64,000 bases of DNA, from contig NZ_CP107836.1 in NCBI RefSeq assembly GCF_036346615.1, positions 434,001 to 498,000 of the forward strand, read 5' to 3'. The notes under the pieces are model-generated. The model worked only from the letters and a program-made list of their open reading frames with translations, was not told the origin of the DNA and ran no database searches. The position numbers and the translations under genes were made by a program. This document shows positions 7,902 to 16,076 of this stretch, in pieces. Each line of letters begins with the position of its first letter. Positions within the stretch are counted from its first letter, which is position 1. This DNA is from Streptomyces sp. NBC_00523. GTDB taxonomy: Bacteria > Actinomycetota > Actinomycetes > Streptomycetales > Streptomycetaceae.

Positions 7902-8414
7902 TCACCCCGGCTCCACGGCGTCCAGATCGTCGGCGTAGTGCTCGATCGCCCGCCGGTACTGCCGCACCCCGGGGTCGTCGGAGGCGGTGGCCAGCGTCTT
8001 CAGGAGCAGGCCCACCGCCTCGCGGCCCTCGCCGCGGTTGTACAACGTCATGGCCAGGAACGCCCGGAGCGCCGGGTCCTCCGGGAAGGCGTCGAGCCCG
8101 CGCCGCAGGGTCCGCGCGGCCTCCTCGTAACGCCCCAGGACCCGGTACGTGCTCCCCAGCCCGAGGAACGCCCCGTGCCGGTCCTCGCGGGCCAGGCCCT
8201 CCCCCGCCAGCGCCCGCTCGTAGAACGGCACGGCCTCCGCCTCCAGGCCGAGGACGTCGTGCACCCGGGCGGTCTGGTAGGCGATCACGGCGTCCTGCGG
8301 ATACCGCCCGGCCAGCCCCAGCAACCGCTCCCGGGCCGCCCCGGCCTCACCCTGCTCCCGCAGCCGCACGGCACGCGCCAGGGCCAGGTCCTTCTCATGG
8401 TCATCCACGCTCAT
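7902..8414 (-). CDS. Tetratricopeptide-repeat protein
   Basis: A 170-residue all-helical protein of consecutive TPR-like helix pairs. Examples are LALARAVRLREQGEAGAARERLLGL, AVIAYQTARVHDVLGLEAEAVPFYERAL, GAFLGLGSTYRVLGRYEEAARTLRRGL and ALRAFLAMTLYNRGEGREAVGLLLKTL. The spacing and the small/aromatic residues at TPR positions 8, 20 and 27 fit. Such proteins are usually protein-interaction adaptors. There is no signal peptide or membrane segment. It is followed, with 24 bases between, by the upstream membrane-protein gene on the same strand, so the two may be co-transcribed. Confidence 0.85.
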   Translation of the reverse strand: MSVDDHEKDLALARAVRLREQGEAGAARERLLGLAGRYPQDAVIAYQTARVHDVLGLEAEAVPFYERALAGEGLAREDRHGAFLGLGSTYRVLGRYEEAARTLRRGLDAFPEDPALRAFLAMTLYNRGEGREAVGLLLKTLATASDDPGVRQYRRAIEHYADDLDAVEPG

Positions 8415-8438
8415 GCGGCCTACGGTGGCACACCCGGA

Positions 8439-8993
8439 TCACCCGAACACCAGCAGGCCGACGAACTCGACGCCGAGCGCCAGTGTCCCCCAGAGGAGGA
8501 TGTCCACCACCGGCCGCACCGGGCGACCGGCACGCTCGCGCCGCAGGGTGAGGTGGACGGCCACGGCCGCCGGTGCCGAGACGGCCCACAGCACTGCGGC
8601 GGCCAGCGCGCCGTGCGCGGCGAGTTGGCCCCATTCCCCGGACCCCGTCCGCGCCATCAGGACCAGCGTGGGAAGTCCGGCCGCCGCCGGCACTCCGAGG
8701 AGCGTGGCCGCCACCACGTACCGCCGACGCGCACCACGCCCCCGGCGCCTGCCGAACCAGTGCGCCGCGGCCACCAGCGGCAGAACGTAGACGAAGGTGA
8801 GCAGTGTGCTCAGCACCCAGAGCAGCGGCGCGCCCGCCACCAGCATCACCACGAGGGACCCCTCGGGCGCGGCCAGCCGGCCGGACCACAGCGGAGCGGA
8901 CGCGAGGAGGGCCACGCACAGGACCGCGACGGAGACGGACGACGGCGCCGACCCGGCGCGCTCGGCCGCAAACCCTCTGTCGAGCCGCGTCAT
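8439..8993 (-). CDS. Hypothetical integral membrane protein
   Basis: A 184-residue protein with about five hydrophobic segments, including SVAVLCVALLASAPLW, SLVVMLVAGAPLLWVLSTLLTFVYVLPLVAAA, VVAATLLGVPAAAGLPTLVLM, LAAAVLWAVSAPAAVAVHL and VDILLWGTLALGVEFVGLLVFG. Basic loops (FGRRRGRGARRRY, RRERAGRP) indicate the cytoplasmic side. I do not recognise a family. ATG 8993 was chosen because GGGAGG lies 4 to 6 bases upstream; an in-frame start at 9029 lacks this. It is divergent from dhaK. The gap between them holds a 10-bp palindrome CCGCATGCGG (9065-9074). Confidence 0.6.
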   Translation of the reverse strand: MTRLDRGFAAERAGSAPSSVSVAVLCVALLASAPLWSGRLAAPEGSLVVMLVAGAPLLWVLSTLLTFVYVLPLVAAAHWFGRRRGRGARRRYVVAATLLGVPAAAGLPTLVLMARTGSGEWGQLAAHGALAAAVLWAVSAPAAVAVHLTLRRERAGRPVRPVVDILLWGTLALGVEFVGLLVFG

Positions 8994-9152
8994 GCGCCCT
9001 CCCCCGCTCCGGCGCACCTTAGGGCACACCCCCCACCACCCGCACCCCCACGCTGTGCGAGTTGCCGCATGCGGACCGTTACCCGCACCATGGGATTATC
9101 GTCCGGGTCGGCTCGTACGGCCTCACCGCCAGGGACGGGATGGGTGCTGCTC

Positions 9153-10151
9153 ATGGCCAGGTACTTCGAGAACGGCGCCGGTGAACTGGTGTCCGACGCG
9201 TTGGCCGGTTTCGCCCGTGCGCACGCGGATCTGGTGCGGTACGACGCGGCGGACGGCTTCGTCACCGCCCGGCACCCCGCGCCCGGGCGGCGGGTGGGGC
9301 TGTTGTCGGGGGGCGGGTCCGGGCACGAGCCGCTGCACGCGGGGTTCGTCGGTGCGGGCATGCTCGATGCGGCCTGCCCGGGGAGGGTGTTCGCCTCGCC
9401 GCACAACCGGCAGATCTTCCGGGCCTCGCGCGCGGTGGCCGGGCCGGACGGCGTGCTGCACATCGTGAAGAACTACACGGGCGACCGGATCAACTTCGGC
9501 ATCGCGGCCGAGCGCCTCGCCGACGCGGGGATCGCCTGTGCGCGGGTCCTCGTGGACGACGACCTGGCCACCGACTCGGAGGACATCGCCGCCGGACGCC
9601 GCGGCACGGGCGCCACGGTGCTGCTGGAGAAGGTCCTGGGCGCCGCCGCCGACACGGGGATGGGGCTCGAAGAGCTGGCAGAGCTGGGTACGGGCCTCGC
9701 GGGCCGGTGCCGTACGCTCGCGGTCGCCTCGGCAGCGCACCACGCGCCGGCCACCGGTGAGCCGGCGTTCGAACTGCCGCCCGGTGAGCTGGAGTACGGG
9801 GTCGGTATCCACGGGGAGCGCGCCGCGCGCACCCGGGAACAGGGCACCGTGGGCGCACTGGTGGAGGAGATGACCGGGGCACTGCTGGACGCGTTGCGCC
9901 CCGGCCCCGAGGAGTCCGTCGTCGCTCTCGTCAACGGGCTCGGGGCCGTCACCTCGCTCGAACTGTACGCGGTGTTCGGCGAATTGGGCCGGGTGCTGGA
10001 CAGCCGAGGGGTGCGGCTCGCGCGCCATCTGGTGGGCGAGTACGTGACGGCGCTGGACATGCGGGGTTTCTCCCTCACGCTCATGGCGGCCGACCGGGCC
10101 GCCCTGGACTTCTACGACGCGCCCGTGCAGACCCCGGCACTGCGGTGGTGA
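9153..10151 (+). CDS. dhaK: Dihydroxyacetone kinase subunit DhaK
   Basis: A 332-residue Dha-binding subunit that holds dihydroxyacetone as a hemiaminal on a histidine. Visible are GGGSGHEPLH (53-62) lining the substrate pocket, HIVKNYTGDRINF (103-115), DDLA...RRGTGATVLLEK (136-160), and the substrate-binding histidine H220 in YGVGIHGE. Length agrees with the family. I use ATG 9153; a GTG at 9144 sits closer to AGGGACGGGA and is possible. dhaL follows 40 bases on. Together they phosphorylate dihydroxyacetone to DHAP in the cytoplasm. The phosphoryl donor, ATP or a PTS protein, is not decided by these two genes alone. Confidence 0.9.
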   Translation: MARYFENGAGELVSDALAGFARAHADLVRYDAADGFVTARHPAPGRRVGLLSGGGSGHEPLHAGFVGAGMLDAACPGRVFASPHNRQIFRASRAVAGPDGVLHIVKNYTGDRINFGIAAERLADAGIACARVLVDDDLATDSEDIAAGRRGTGATVLLEKVLGAAADTGMGLEELAELGTGLAGRCRTLAVASAAHHAPATGEPAFELPPGELEYGVGIHGERAARTREQGTVGALVEEMTGALLDALRPGPEESVVALVNGLGAVTSLELYAVFGELGRVLDSRGVRLARHLVGEYVTALDMRGFSLTLMAADRAALDFYDAPVQTPALRW

Positions 10152-10191
10152 CCGGTCAGCCCCCTGCGGGACGAAGGTACGAGGAGGGCCC

Positions 10192-10854
10192 ATGACGAGC
10201 GACGCTCTGGACGGCACGCGCACCCGTGACTGGGCGGGGCGCTTCGCGGACTCGGTCCACGCCACGGAGGCCGAACTGACGGAGCTGGACCAGCAGGCGG
10301 GCGACGGCGACTTCGGCGCCAACCTCGCCGCCGGGGTCGGGGCCGCCGGTCCGCTGCTCGACCGGCTGGGGGCGTCGGCGGGCCCGGGCGACCAGCTCGG
10401 CGCCCTGGCCGCCGCCTTCCTGGACGAGGTCGGCGGGACCAGCGGACCGCTGTTCGGCCTGCTGTTCCAGGCGATGGGCCGGGCCGCCGGCTCCGGACCG
10501 GGGCTGACGACGGGCGTGCTCGCCGACGGTGCCTCCGAGGGTCTGGCCGCCATCCGCCGCGTCGGGGACGCGGCGCCAGGCGACAAGACGCTGGTCGACG
10601 CGCTGGCCCCGGCCGCCGACGCGCTGCGGGCGGCCGGGGACGCGCCCCCCGCCGACGCCCTGGCCGCCGCCGCGGACGCGGCGTGGCGAGGGGTGCGGGA
10701 GACGGCGTCCCAGGCGGCGCGCATGGGACGGGCCAGTTACCTGGGCGAGCGGGCCACCGGCGTCCCGGATCCGGGGGCCGTGGGCATGGCGCTGTTCTTC
10801 GCGTCCGCAGGGGGAACGGTACGGACGCTGGCGCCCCACCTCGCCGGTGACTGA
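10192..10854 (+). CDS. dhaL: Dihydroxyacetone kinase subunit DhaL
   Basis: A 220-residue nucleotide-binding subunit. The metal-binding aspartates are in ELDQQAGDGDFGANLAAG (D33, D38, D40), matching the DhaL DxxxxDxD pattern. The helical barrel continues through [33 protein letters not shown] and GRASYLGERATGVPDPGAVGMAL, the last being the conserved nucleotide-site segment. In PTS-type systems a bound ADP is re-phosphorylated in situ by DhaM. No dhaM gene follows here: the next gene is a convergent HAD phosphatase 12 bases on. AGGAGGGCCC precedes the ATG. Confidence 0.9.
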   Translation: MTSDALDGTRTRDWAGRFADSVHATEAELTELDQQAGDGDFGANLAAGVGAAGPLLDRLGASAGPGDQLGALAAAFLDEVGGTSGPLFGLLFQAMGRAAGSGPGLTTGVLADGASEGLAAIRRVGDAAPGDKTLVDALAPAADALRAAGDAPPADALAAAADAAWRGVRETASQAARMGRASYLGERATGVPDPGAVGMALFFASAGGTVRTLAPHLAGD

Positions 10855-10866
10855 CCCGCCCGCCGC

Positions 10867-11547
10867 TCAGGGGCCGAGGCGGCTGCGGGCCCAGCTGAGC
10901 AGTTCGGGGTCGGCCAGGCTCGTCACCCACAGGTCGGCCTGCTCGCCGTCCGGGTCCGGCGGGCGCGTCCCGATGCCGATGACCCGGAGGCCCGCCCGGC
11001 GCGCCGACTCCATGCCGGTCAGCGAGTCCTCCACGGCCAGGGCCTCCTCGGGCGGTACGCCGCAGAGGCGGGCGGCCGCCCGGTAGACGTCCGGTTCGGG
11101 CTTGGGCCGCACCTCCTCCCCGGCGACCACGACATGCTGGAAGCAGCCGAGGAGCCCGGCCCTGTCGAGGCACGACTCCACCGTGGCCCGGGGGCAGTTG
11201 CTCGCCACCGCGAGCGGGCGGTGGCGGGCGGCGAGCCGGACCAGCGCGGCGGCGCCCGGCATGGTGACCGGGTCCTCCTCGACCAGCGCCGTGAAGGTGC
11301 TCAGGAGGGTGTCGGCGAAGTCGCCGGCCAGGTCGGGCTTTCCCGTCTCCCGGGCCATCAGGGCGCCGCACTCGATGTAGTGCACGCCCTTCGCCCGGTC
11401 CGCGAACCCGGCGGGCGAGGCGAGCCCGTAGAGCCGGAACGTGAGGGTGCGGGCCTCCTGCCAGTGCCTTTCCGTATCCATCAGGGTGCCGTCGCAGTCG
11501 AAGACGAGGGCGGACGGGGACCAGGAGAAAATGCGATGAGCTGTCAT
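10867..11547 (-). CDS. HAD-superfamily phosphatase (subfamily IA)
   Basis: A 226-residue hydrolase using an aspartyl-phosphate intermediate. Motif I is LVFDCDGTLMD with D17 (nucleophile) and D19. A helical cap occupies about 25-95. Motif II is in LAVASNCP, the motif III lysine in VRPKPEPDVY, and motif IV in LAVEDSLTG. The layout matches small-molecule phosphatases such as beta-phosphoglucomutase and phosphoglycolate phosphatase relatives; the substrate is unknown. I start at ATG 11547 because the HAD core begins within 12 residues; a GTG at 11619 would add 24 residues. It is divergent from the butyrolactone-receptor-like gene across a 380-base regulatory gap, which is suggestive because butenolide and furan signals need a phosphatase step. 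Confidence 0.85.
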   Translation of the reverse strand: MTAHRIFSWSPSALVFDCDGTLMDTERHWQEARTLTFRLYGLASPAGFADRAKGVHYIECGALMARETGKPDLAGDFADTLLSTFTALVEEDPVTMPGAAALVRLAARHRPLAVASNCPRATVESCLDRAGLLGCFQHVVVAGEEVRPKPEPDVYRAAARLCGVPPEEALAVEDSLTGMESARRAGLRVIGIGTRPPDPDGEQADLWVTSLADPELLSWARSRLGP

Positions 11548-11927
11548 GTAACCGCCGTTCTCGGAGGCTGCGCCGAACCGGTGAGGTACGAGGGCGCAGA
11601 CATGTGCCGGATGGCACACCTGTGAAAGGGAGGAATCGGACGCGGGCGTCGCTCCGTGAGCGCGGCGGCCAGGTCGATTCCGCTGGGCGCCGCAACGGAC
11701 TCGCGACCCCGAGAGTCAGCCCGTCCGAAACATCATGACCATTACGTTATTTCGACGGCCCCGAATTCCGCAATCACCAATTCGAGTGCACCGGAATACA
11801 TGAAGAAGTACCGGCCGACTGCGCGGCCCCCTCGATGAATAATAGGATCGTCGCGCGATGCGACTGGGCCCCTCGCACAGGGACGGGACGGGCTTTCACG
11901 TCGCGGCGCTAGCACGCATGAGCGAAG
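11548..11927. promoter_or_regulatory. Non-coding divergent regulatory region
   Basis: This 380-base gap between the HAD phosphatase (-) and the receptor-like regulator (+) has no convincing gene. From about 11725 to 11850 it is distinctly AT-richer than the surroundings. It holds an imperfect inverted repeat with CCGTCCGAAA at 11721-11730 and TTTCGACGG at 11750-11758, and a possible -10 hexamer TAGGAT at 11843-11848 for the regulator gene. A butyrolactone-receptor operator would be expected here, but I cannot assign one by consensus. Confidence 0.45.
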
Positions 11928-12617
11928 GTGGAACAGGTGCAGGACAGGGCGCGCGCGACCCGGAAAGTGCTGCTGGAATCGGCGGCACATCTATTCGTAG
12001 AACGGGGATATGCGGGCACGAGTGTCAATGACATAAGTGACCACTCGGGAAAGACCAGCGGCGCGATCTACTTCCATTACTCCAGTAAGGAAAAGCTGGC
12101 CCTCGCCGTCGTCCGCGAGCAGTTCGCCACCTGGCCGCAGCTCGCCGCCGTCTACGCCGCACCCGGCGTCCCGCCGCTGGAGAAGCTGGTCGCGCTCAGC
12201 TTCCGCGTCGCCCGGTCGCTCAGCGAGGACGTCGTGGCGCGGGCCGGCGCGCGGCTGTGGGCGGAGCGGCGCACCATCGGGGCGCCCGTGCCGACACCGT
12301 TCGGCACCTGGGCGCTCGCGTGCGCCCGGCTCCTCGCCCAGGCCCGGACGCGGGGCGAACTGGCGGAAGGGGTCGAGCCGTCGGCGGCGGCCGTGGCGCT
12401 GGTGTGCGGGTTCTACGGGCACTGCACCCTGACCGACGAGATGCCGGGCAAGTGGGGCTGGCCGGAACGGCTCGAAGAGTGGTGGCGGCTGGCCCTCGCC
12501 TCGCTCCAGGCGGAGCCCGACGCGGCGGGCCTGCTCGCCCGGGCCCGCGCCCGGATCCCCGCGCAGCCGGACGGCTCGGACGCCGGGCGGCCGGCCGCCG
12601 CCACCCCTCCCCGGTGA
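11928..12617 (+). CDS. Gamma-butyrolactone receptor-like TetR-family regulator (ScbR/ArpA type)
   Basis: A 229-residue repressor. The N-terminal DNA-binding domain (about 8-52) reads ATRKVLLESAAHLFVERGYAG, then TSVNDISDHSGKTSGAIYFHY, the signature of the ArpA/ScbR/CprB subfamily rather than generic TetR. The ligand domain keeps the family pattern ARLWAERR...TPFGTWALACARLL; W128 corresponds by position to the tryptophan that contacts the ligand in characterised receptors. The start is GTG 11928; GTG 11937 is an alternative. No AfsA-type synthase gene is in the window, so it is an orphan or pseudo-receptor here. It is divergent from a HAD phosphatase. Expected targets are its own promoter and secondary-metabolism regulators. 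Confidence 0.85.
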   Translation: MEQVQDRARATRKVLLESAAHLFVERGYAGTSVNDISDHSGKTSGAIYFHYSSKEKLALAVVREQFATWPQLAAVYAAPGVPPLEKLVALSFRVARSLSEDVVARAGARLWAERRTIGAPVPTPFGTWALACARLLAQARTRGELAEGVEPSAAAVALVCGFYGHCTLTDEMPGKWGWPERLEEWWRLALASLQAEPDAAGLLARARARIPAQPDGSDAGRPAAATPPR

Positions 12618-12654
12618 CGGGCATCACAGGCTCCGGCCTCTTGACGCCCTCCTT

Positions 12655-12668
12655 CCAAACCGGTTTGG
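12655..12668. promoter_or_regulatory. LacI-type operator box 1
   Basis: The perfect 14-base palindrome CCAAACCGGTTTGG lies 72 bases before the LacI-type start codon. A TTGACG that could act as a -35 element is at 12641-12646, so this box would sit within the promoter. Its centre is 32 bases (about three helical turns) from box 2. Confidence 0.85.
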
Positions 12669-12686
12669 TTGTCCTCGTTCGACCAG

Positions 12687-12700
12687 TCAAACCGGTTTGA
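12687..12700. promoter_or_regulatory. LacI-type operator box 2
   Basis: The perfect 14-base palindrome TCAAACCGGTTTGA shares its 12-base core CAAACCGGTTTG with box 1. Same-face spacing suggests cooperative binding by the LacI-type protein encoded immediately downstream. Confidence 0.85.
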
Positions 12701-12740
12701 AGGCGCCTGTCTTCGGCCCGCGGCAAGGAAGTCCAGGCCC

Positions 12741-13760
12741 ATGGCACGCAAGCCCACCATCGCGGATGTCGCCCGGCGGGCCGGTGTTTCACGCGCCACG
12801 GTCTCCTTCGCCCTGAACGACCGGCCCGGTGTCGCCGAGGAGACGAAGCTGCGGATCCTCGCGGCGAGCCGGGAGCTCGGCTGGACCCCCAGCCGTCAGG
12901 CCCGGGCCCTCTCGCTCGGCAAGGCCGGCGCCTTCGGGCTCGTCCTCGCCCGTGACGCGGAGCAGGTCGGGGCCGACCCCTTCTTCCCGGCGTTCATCGC
13001 CGGGGTCGAGGCGGTGATCGGGCAGCGCGGCGACGGGCTGATGATCCACATCACCGCCCCGGACAACGAACAGAGCGTCTACCGGCGCCTCGCATCGGAG
13101 CAGCAGGTGGACGGGGTCCTCCTCACCGACCTGCGCCGCGACGATCCGCGTCCCGCGCTGCTGCGGGAGCTCGGTCTGCCGGCCGTCGTGGTCGGCCAGC
13201 CCGAGTGGGGCGACGGCCTGACGGCGGTGAGCCTGGACGACGAACCGGCGTACACCGCCGCCGTCCGCCACCTCGCGGAGCTGGGCCACCGGCGCATCGC
13301 CCACGTCGAGGGGCCGCAGGAGCTGCTGCACGCCCACCGGCGCCGGACCGCGTGGGAGCAGACCCTGCGCGCGCTCGGCCTGCCCGAAGGACCCGTGCTG
13401 CCCGGCGGCTTCACGCCCGAGGGCGGCGCGCAGGCGACCCGGCAGCTGCTGGGCTCCGCCGAGCCGCCGACCGCGATCGTCTACGGCAACGACCTCGCCG
13501 CGATGGCCGGGCTCTCGGTCGCCCAGGAGCTGGGTGTCCGCGTGCCCGACCAGTTGTCGCTGGTCGGCTACGACGACGCGCCCCTGACCCGGTACAGCTT
13601 CCCGCCGCTCGCCTCCGCCCGGGCGGACGCCCGCGGCTGGGGCGAGGCGGCGGCCCGCGCGCTCGACGCGGTCGTCGCCGAGGGAGCCGCCGACCATGTG
13701 CGGCTGCCCCCGGCGCAGTTCGTGCCCCGCGCGTCGATGGGGCCGGCGCCCCGCCGGTGA
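12741..13760 (+). CDS. LacI-family sugar-responsive repressor
   Basis: A 339-residue regulator. The N-terminal helix-turn-helix and hinge helix (about 4-60) read PTIADVARRAGVSRATVSFAL and NDRPGVAEETKLRILAASRE. A periplasmic-binding-protein-like ligand domain follows, with the typical VDGVLLTDL, LAELGHRRIAHVEGP, AIVYGNDLAAMAGL and LSLVGYDDAPLTRY segments. ATG 12741 has AAGGAAG upstream. The two CAAACCGGTTTG palindromes before it point to autoregulation. As the first gene before the binding protein it probably controls the whole transporter and glycosidase operon, releasing on an oligosaccharide or sugar phosphate. Confidence 0.93.
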   Translation: MARKPTIADVARRAGVSRATVSFALNDRPGVAEETKLRILAASRELGWTPSRQARALSLGKAGAFGLVLARDAEQVGADPFFPAFIAGVEAVIGQRGDGLMIHITAPDNEQSVYRRLASEQQVDGVLLTDLRRDDPRPALLRELGLPAVVVGQPEWGDGLTAVSLDDEPAYTAAVRHLAELGHRRIAHVEGPQELLHAHRRRTAWEQTLRALGLPEGPVLPGGFTPEGGAQATRQLLGSAEPPTAIVYGNDLAAMAGLSVAQELGVRVPDQLSLVGYDDAPLTRYSFPPLASARADARGWGEAAARALDAVVAEGAADHVRLPPAQFVPRASMGPAPRR

Positions 13761-13774
13761 CGTAACGGGGCAAT

Positions 13775-13784
13775 CGACCGGTCG
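13775..13784. promoter_or_regulatory. Possible weak LacI-type operator before the binding-protein gene
   Basis: The 10-base palindrome CGACCGGTCG sits 63 bases before the binding-protein start. It shares only the ACCGGT core with the two strong boxes upstream of the regulator. Short palindromes are common at this GC content, so this is tentative. Confidence 0.35.
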
Positions 13785-13847
13785 TGCTCGCGCCGACCGG
13801 GAATTCCGCGCGGCGACGAGGCCGCGTGAACAGTTCGGAGATCAATC

Positions 13848-15140
13848 ATGCTGAGGAGAACGGCGTACGCGCTGCTCGTGCTCGCTCTCGCGGGCACGGC
13901 GACGGCCTGCGGCCGGTCGGCTCCCGATCCGGCCACCGCCGCCGAGGCGCGCGGCCCGATCACGGTCTGGCTTTCCAACAACGCGCAGGAGGTGCAGTGG
14001 GGCAGGGCGATGGTCGCCGCGTGGAACAAGGCCCATCCCGACCAGCACGTCACCGCGCAGCAGATCCCGGCCGGCAAGACCTCCGAGGAGGCCATCAGCG
14101 CCTCGATCATCGCGGGGACGACGGCCTGTCTCGCCTTCAACACCTCGCCGGCGGCGGTGCCGACCTTCCAGAAGCAGAACGGCCTCGTCCCCCTCAGTGA
14201 CTTCCCGGACGGCGAGAAGTACATCGCCGGTCGCGGCGGCTCCCTCACCGACCAGTACCGCTCCACCGACGGCAAGTTCTACCAGCTGCCGTGGAAGAGC
14301 AATCCGGTCATGATCCTCTACAACAAGAAGCTGTTCGCGAAGGCCGGTCTCGATCCCGAGCACCCGAAGCTGGCCACGTACAAGGAATTCCTGGAAACCT
14401 CCCGGACGCTCGTGCACAGCGGCGCCGCGAAGGCCGCGATATGGCCCTCGCCGAGCAGTGACTTCTTCCAGCCCTGGTACGACTTCTATCCGGCGTTCGC
14501 CGCGCAGAGCGGCGGAAAGCAGCTGATCGAGGACGGCAAGCCGCAGTTCGACTCGGCGGCGGGCCGGCAGGTCGCGGCGTTCTGGCGCACGCTGTACGCG
14601 GAGAAGCTGGCGCCCCAGGAGCAGTATCCGGGCGACTCCCTCAACGACGGCAAGGCCGCCATGGCGACCGTGGGCCCGTGGGCGGTGGCCGCGTACAAGG
14701 ACAGTGTGGACATCGGGGTGGCACCGGTGCCGACCGCCGACGGCGGGAGCGGGAAGCACTCGTTCAGCGACGAGAAGTCCGCGGCCATGTTCAGCGCCTG
14801 CGAGAACCGGGCCACCGCCTGGGACGTGCTGAAGTTCGCGAGCTCCGCCGCACAGGACGGGAAGTTCCTGGAGGCCACCGGCCAGATGCCGATGCGCGAG
14901 GACCTGACGGCCAAGTATCCCGGCTACTTCGCGAAGAACCCGATGTACAAGGCGTTCGCCGACCAGGCGGAGCGCGTGGTCGAGGTGCCGAACGTGCCGG
15001 GCTCCATCGACATCTGGCAGACGTTCCGCGACGAGTGGACGAAGTCGGTCGTGTTCGGCCGCGAGTCCACGGACACGGGGCTCCGCAAGGCGTCGTCCGA
15101 CATCACCGGCCTGCTGAACGAGTACGGGGACCCGTCATGA
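13848..15140 (+). CDS. Carbohydrate ABC transporter substrate-binding lipoprotein
   Basis: A 430-residue extracellular lipoprotein that captures an oligosaccharide for import. The signal peptide MLRRTAYALLVLALAGTATA ends at C21 in a lipobox-like ATAC. The mature part is a family 1 binding protein: ITVWLSNNAQEVQWGRAMVAAW, then FYQLPWKSNPVMILYNKKLF (the usual hinge segment), KAAMATVGPWAVAAYK, and a C-terminal IDIWQTFRDEW helix. It is the first structural gene after the LacI-type regulator. Its stop overlaps the permease start (ATGA). No ATPase gene is nearby, so the shared MsiK-type ATPase used by many Streptomyces sugar importers is presumably used. Confidence 0.92.
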   Translation: MLRRTAYALLVLALAGTATACGRSAPDPATAAEARGPITVWLSNNAQEVQWGRAMVAAWNKAHPDQHVTAQQIPAGKTSEEAISASIIAGTTACLAFNTSPAAVPTFQKQNGLVPLSDFPDGEKYIAGRGGSLTDQYRSTDGKFYQLPWKSNPVMILYNKKLFAKAGLDPEHPKLATYKEFLETSRTLVHSGAAKAAIWPSPSSDFFQPWYDFYPAFAAQSGGKQLIEDGKPQFDSAAGRQVAAFWRTLYAEKLAPQEQYPGDSLNDGKAAMATVGPWAVAAYKDSVDIGVAPVPTADGGSGKHSFSDEKSAAMFSACENRATAWDVLKFASSAAQDGKFLEATGQMPMREDLTAKYPGYFAKNPMYKAFADQAERVVEVPNVPGSIDIWQTFRDEWTKSVVFGRESTDTGLRKASSDITGLLNEYGDPS

Positions 15141-16075
15141 GCGTGAACCTGGACGCGGCGCCCGGCGCCGTACACACGAGTGGGGCCGCCCCGCGCGGCA
15201 AGGCACGGCGCGGTCTGTCGCGGGCCGGCGCGCTGTTCGTGTCGCCGTACGTGCTGTTCATCGTGGTGGTCTTCGCGGTCCCGCTGGTCTACACGGTGTG
15301 GATCTCCTTCCACCGCTTCTACTTCACCGCGCCGGGCACGGACATCGACTCGCCATGGGTGGGTCTGTCGAACTACCGGGACGTCTTCACGGACCCGGTG
15401 GTCGGGCAGGCGTTCCTCAACATCCTGATCTTCCTCGTCATCAACGTGCCGCTGACGGTGGGCCTCTCGCTGGTGCTGGCGGCGGCGCTGAACTCGAAGA
15501 TCCGGGGGCGCGGGTTCTTCCGCGCCGCGTTCTACGTGCCATATGTGACGGCGAGCGTGGCCCTGGTCGCCGTATGGCAGTTCCTCTTCGGCTCGGACGG
15601 GTTCGTCAACCACCTGCTCGGCTCGCACGCCCCGGACCCGTCGTGGCTGGTCAACTCGCATCTCGCGATGCCAATGATCGCCGTGTTCGTGACCTGGAAG
15701 CAGCTCGGCTTCTTCGTGATGCTGTACCTGGCCTCGCTGCAGAACGTCGGCAAGGAGCTGTACGAGGCGTCCGCCATGGACGGCGCGGGCAAGGTGCGGC
15801 AGTTCTTCTCGGTGACCGTGCCGGGCGTACGGCCGGCGACGACGCTCGTCGTGATCTACGCGATCATCACCGGCGCCAACCTGTTCAGCGAGCCGTACCT
15901 GCTGACCGGCGGCGGTGGCCCCGACCACGCGTCGACCTCGCCCGTCCTGCTGATGTACCAGAAGGGCATCGAGCAGGGGCATCCCGACTTCGCGGCCGCT
16001 CTGGGCGTCGTGCTCGTCGCCTTCGTGATGGTCGTGTCGATCGCCGCCCGCAAGCTCACCGAGAGGGGCGACTGA
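15137..16075 (+). CDS. Sugar ABC transporter permease (MalF-like)
   Basis: A 312-residue inner-membrane permease with six predicted helices, the first at ALFVSPYVLFIVVVFAVPLVYTVW. The cytoplasmic EAA loop that docks on the ATPase is visible as ELYEASAMDGAGKVRQFFSVTVPGV. The C-terminal region PYLLTGGGGPDHASTSPVLLMY is typical of MalF/UgpA-type subunits. It starts at ATG 15137, overlapping the binding-protein stop. One base separates its stop from the next permease start, so the two subunits are co-translated. Confidence 0.93.
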   Translation: MSVNLDAAPGAVHTSGAAPRGKARRGLSRAGALFVSPYVLFIVVVFAVPLVYTVWISFHRFYFTAPGTDIDSPWVGLSNYRDVFTDPVVGQAFLNILIFLVINVPLTVGLSLVLAAALNSKIRGRGFFRAAFYVPYVTASVALVAVWQFLFGSDGFVNHLLGSHAPDPSWLVNSHLAMPMIAVFVTWKQLGFFVMLYLASLQNVGKELYEASAMDGAGKVRQFFSVTVPGVRPATTLVVIYAIITGANLFSEPYLLTGGGGPDHASTSPVLLMYQKGIEQGHPDFAAALGVVLVAFVMVVSIAARKLTERGD

Positions 16076-16076
16076 C

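Noticed and set aside
9065..9074. CCGCATGCGG palindrome as an operator for dhaK
   Set aside because: A 10-base GC-rich palindrome alone is weak evidence, and no regulator gene adjoins.
13775..13784. CGACCGGTCG as a definite third operator of the LacI-type regulator
   Set aside because: Only the six-base ACCGGT core agrees with the strong boxes, and such GC palindromes are frequent here. It is listed with low confidence only.
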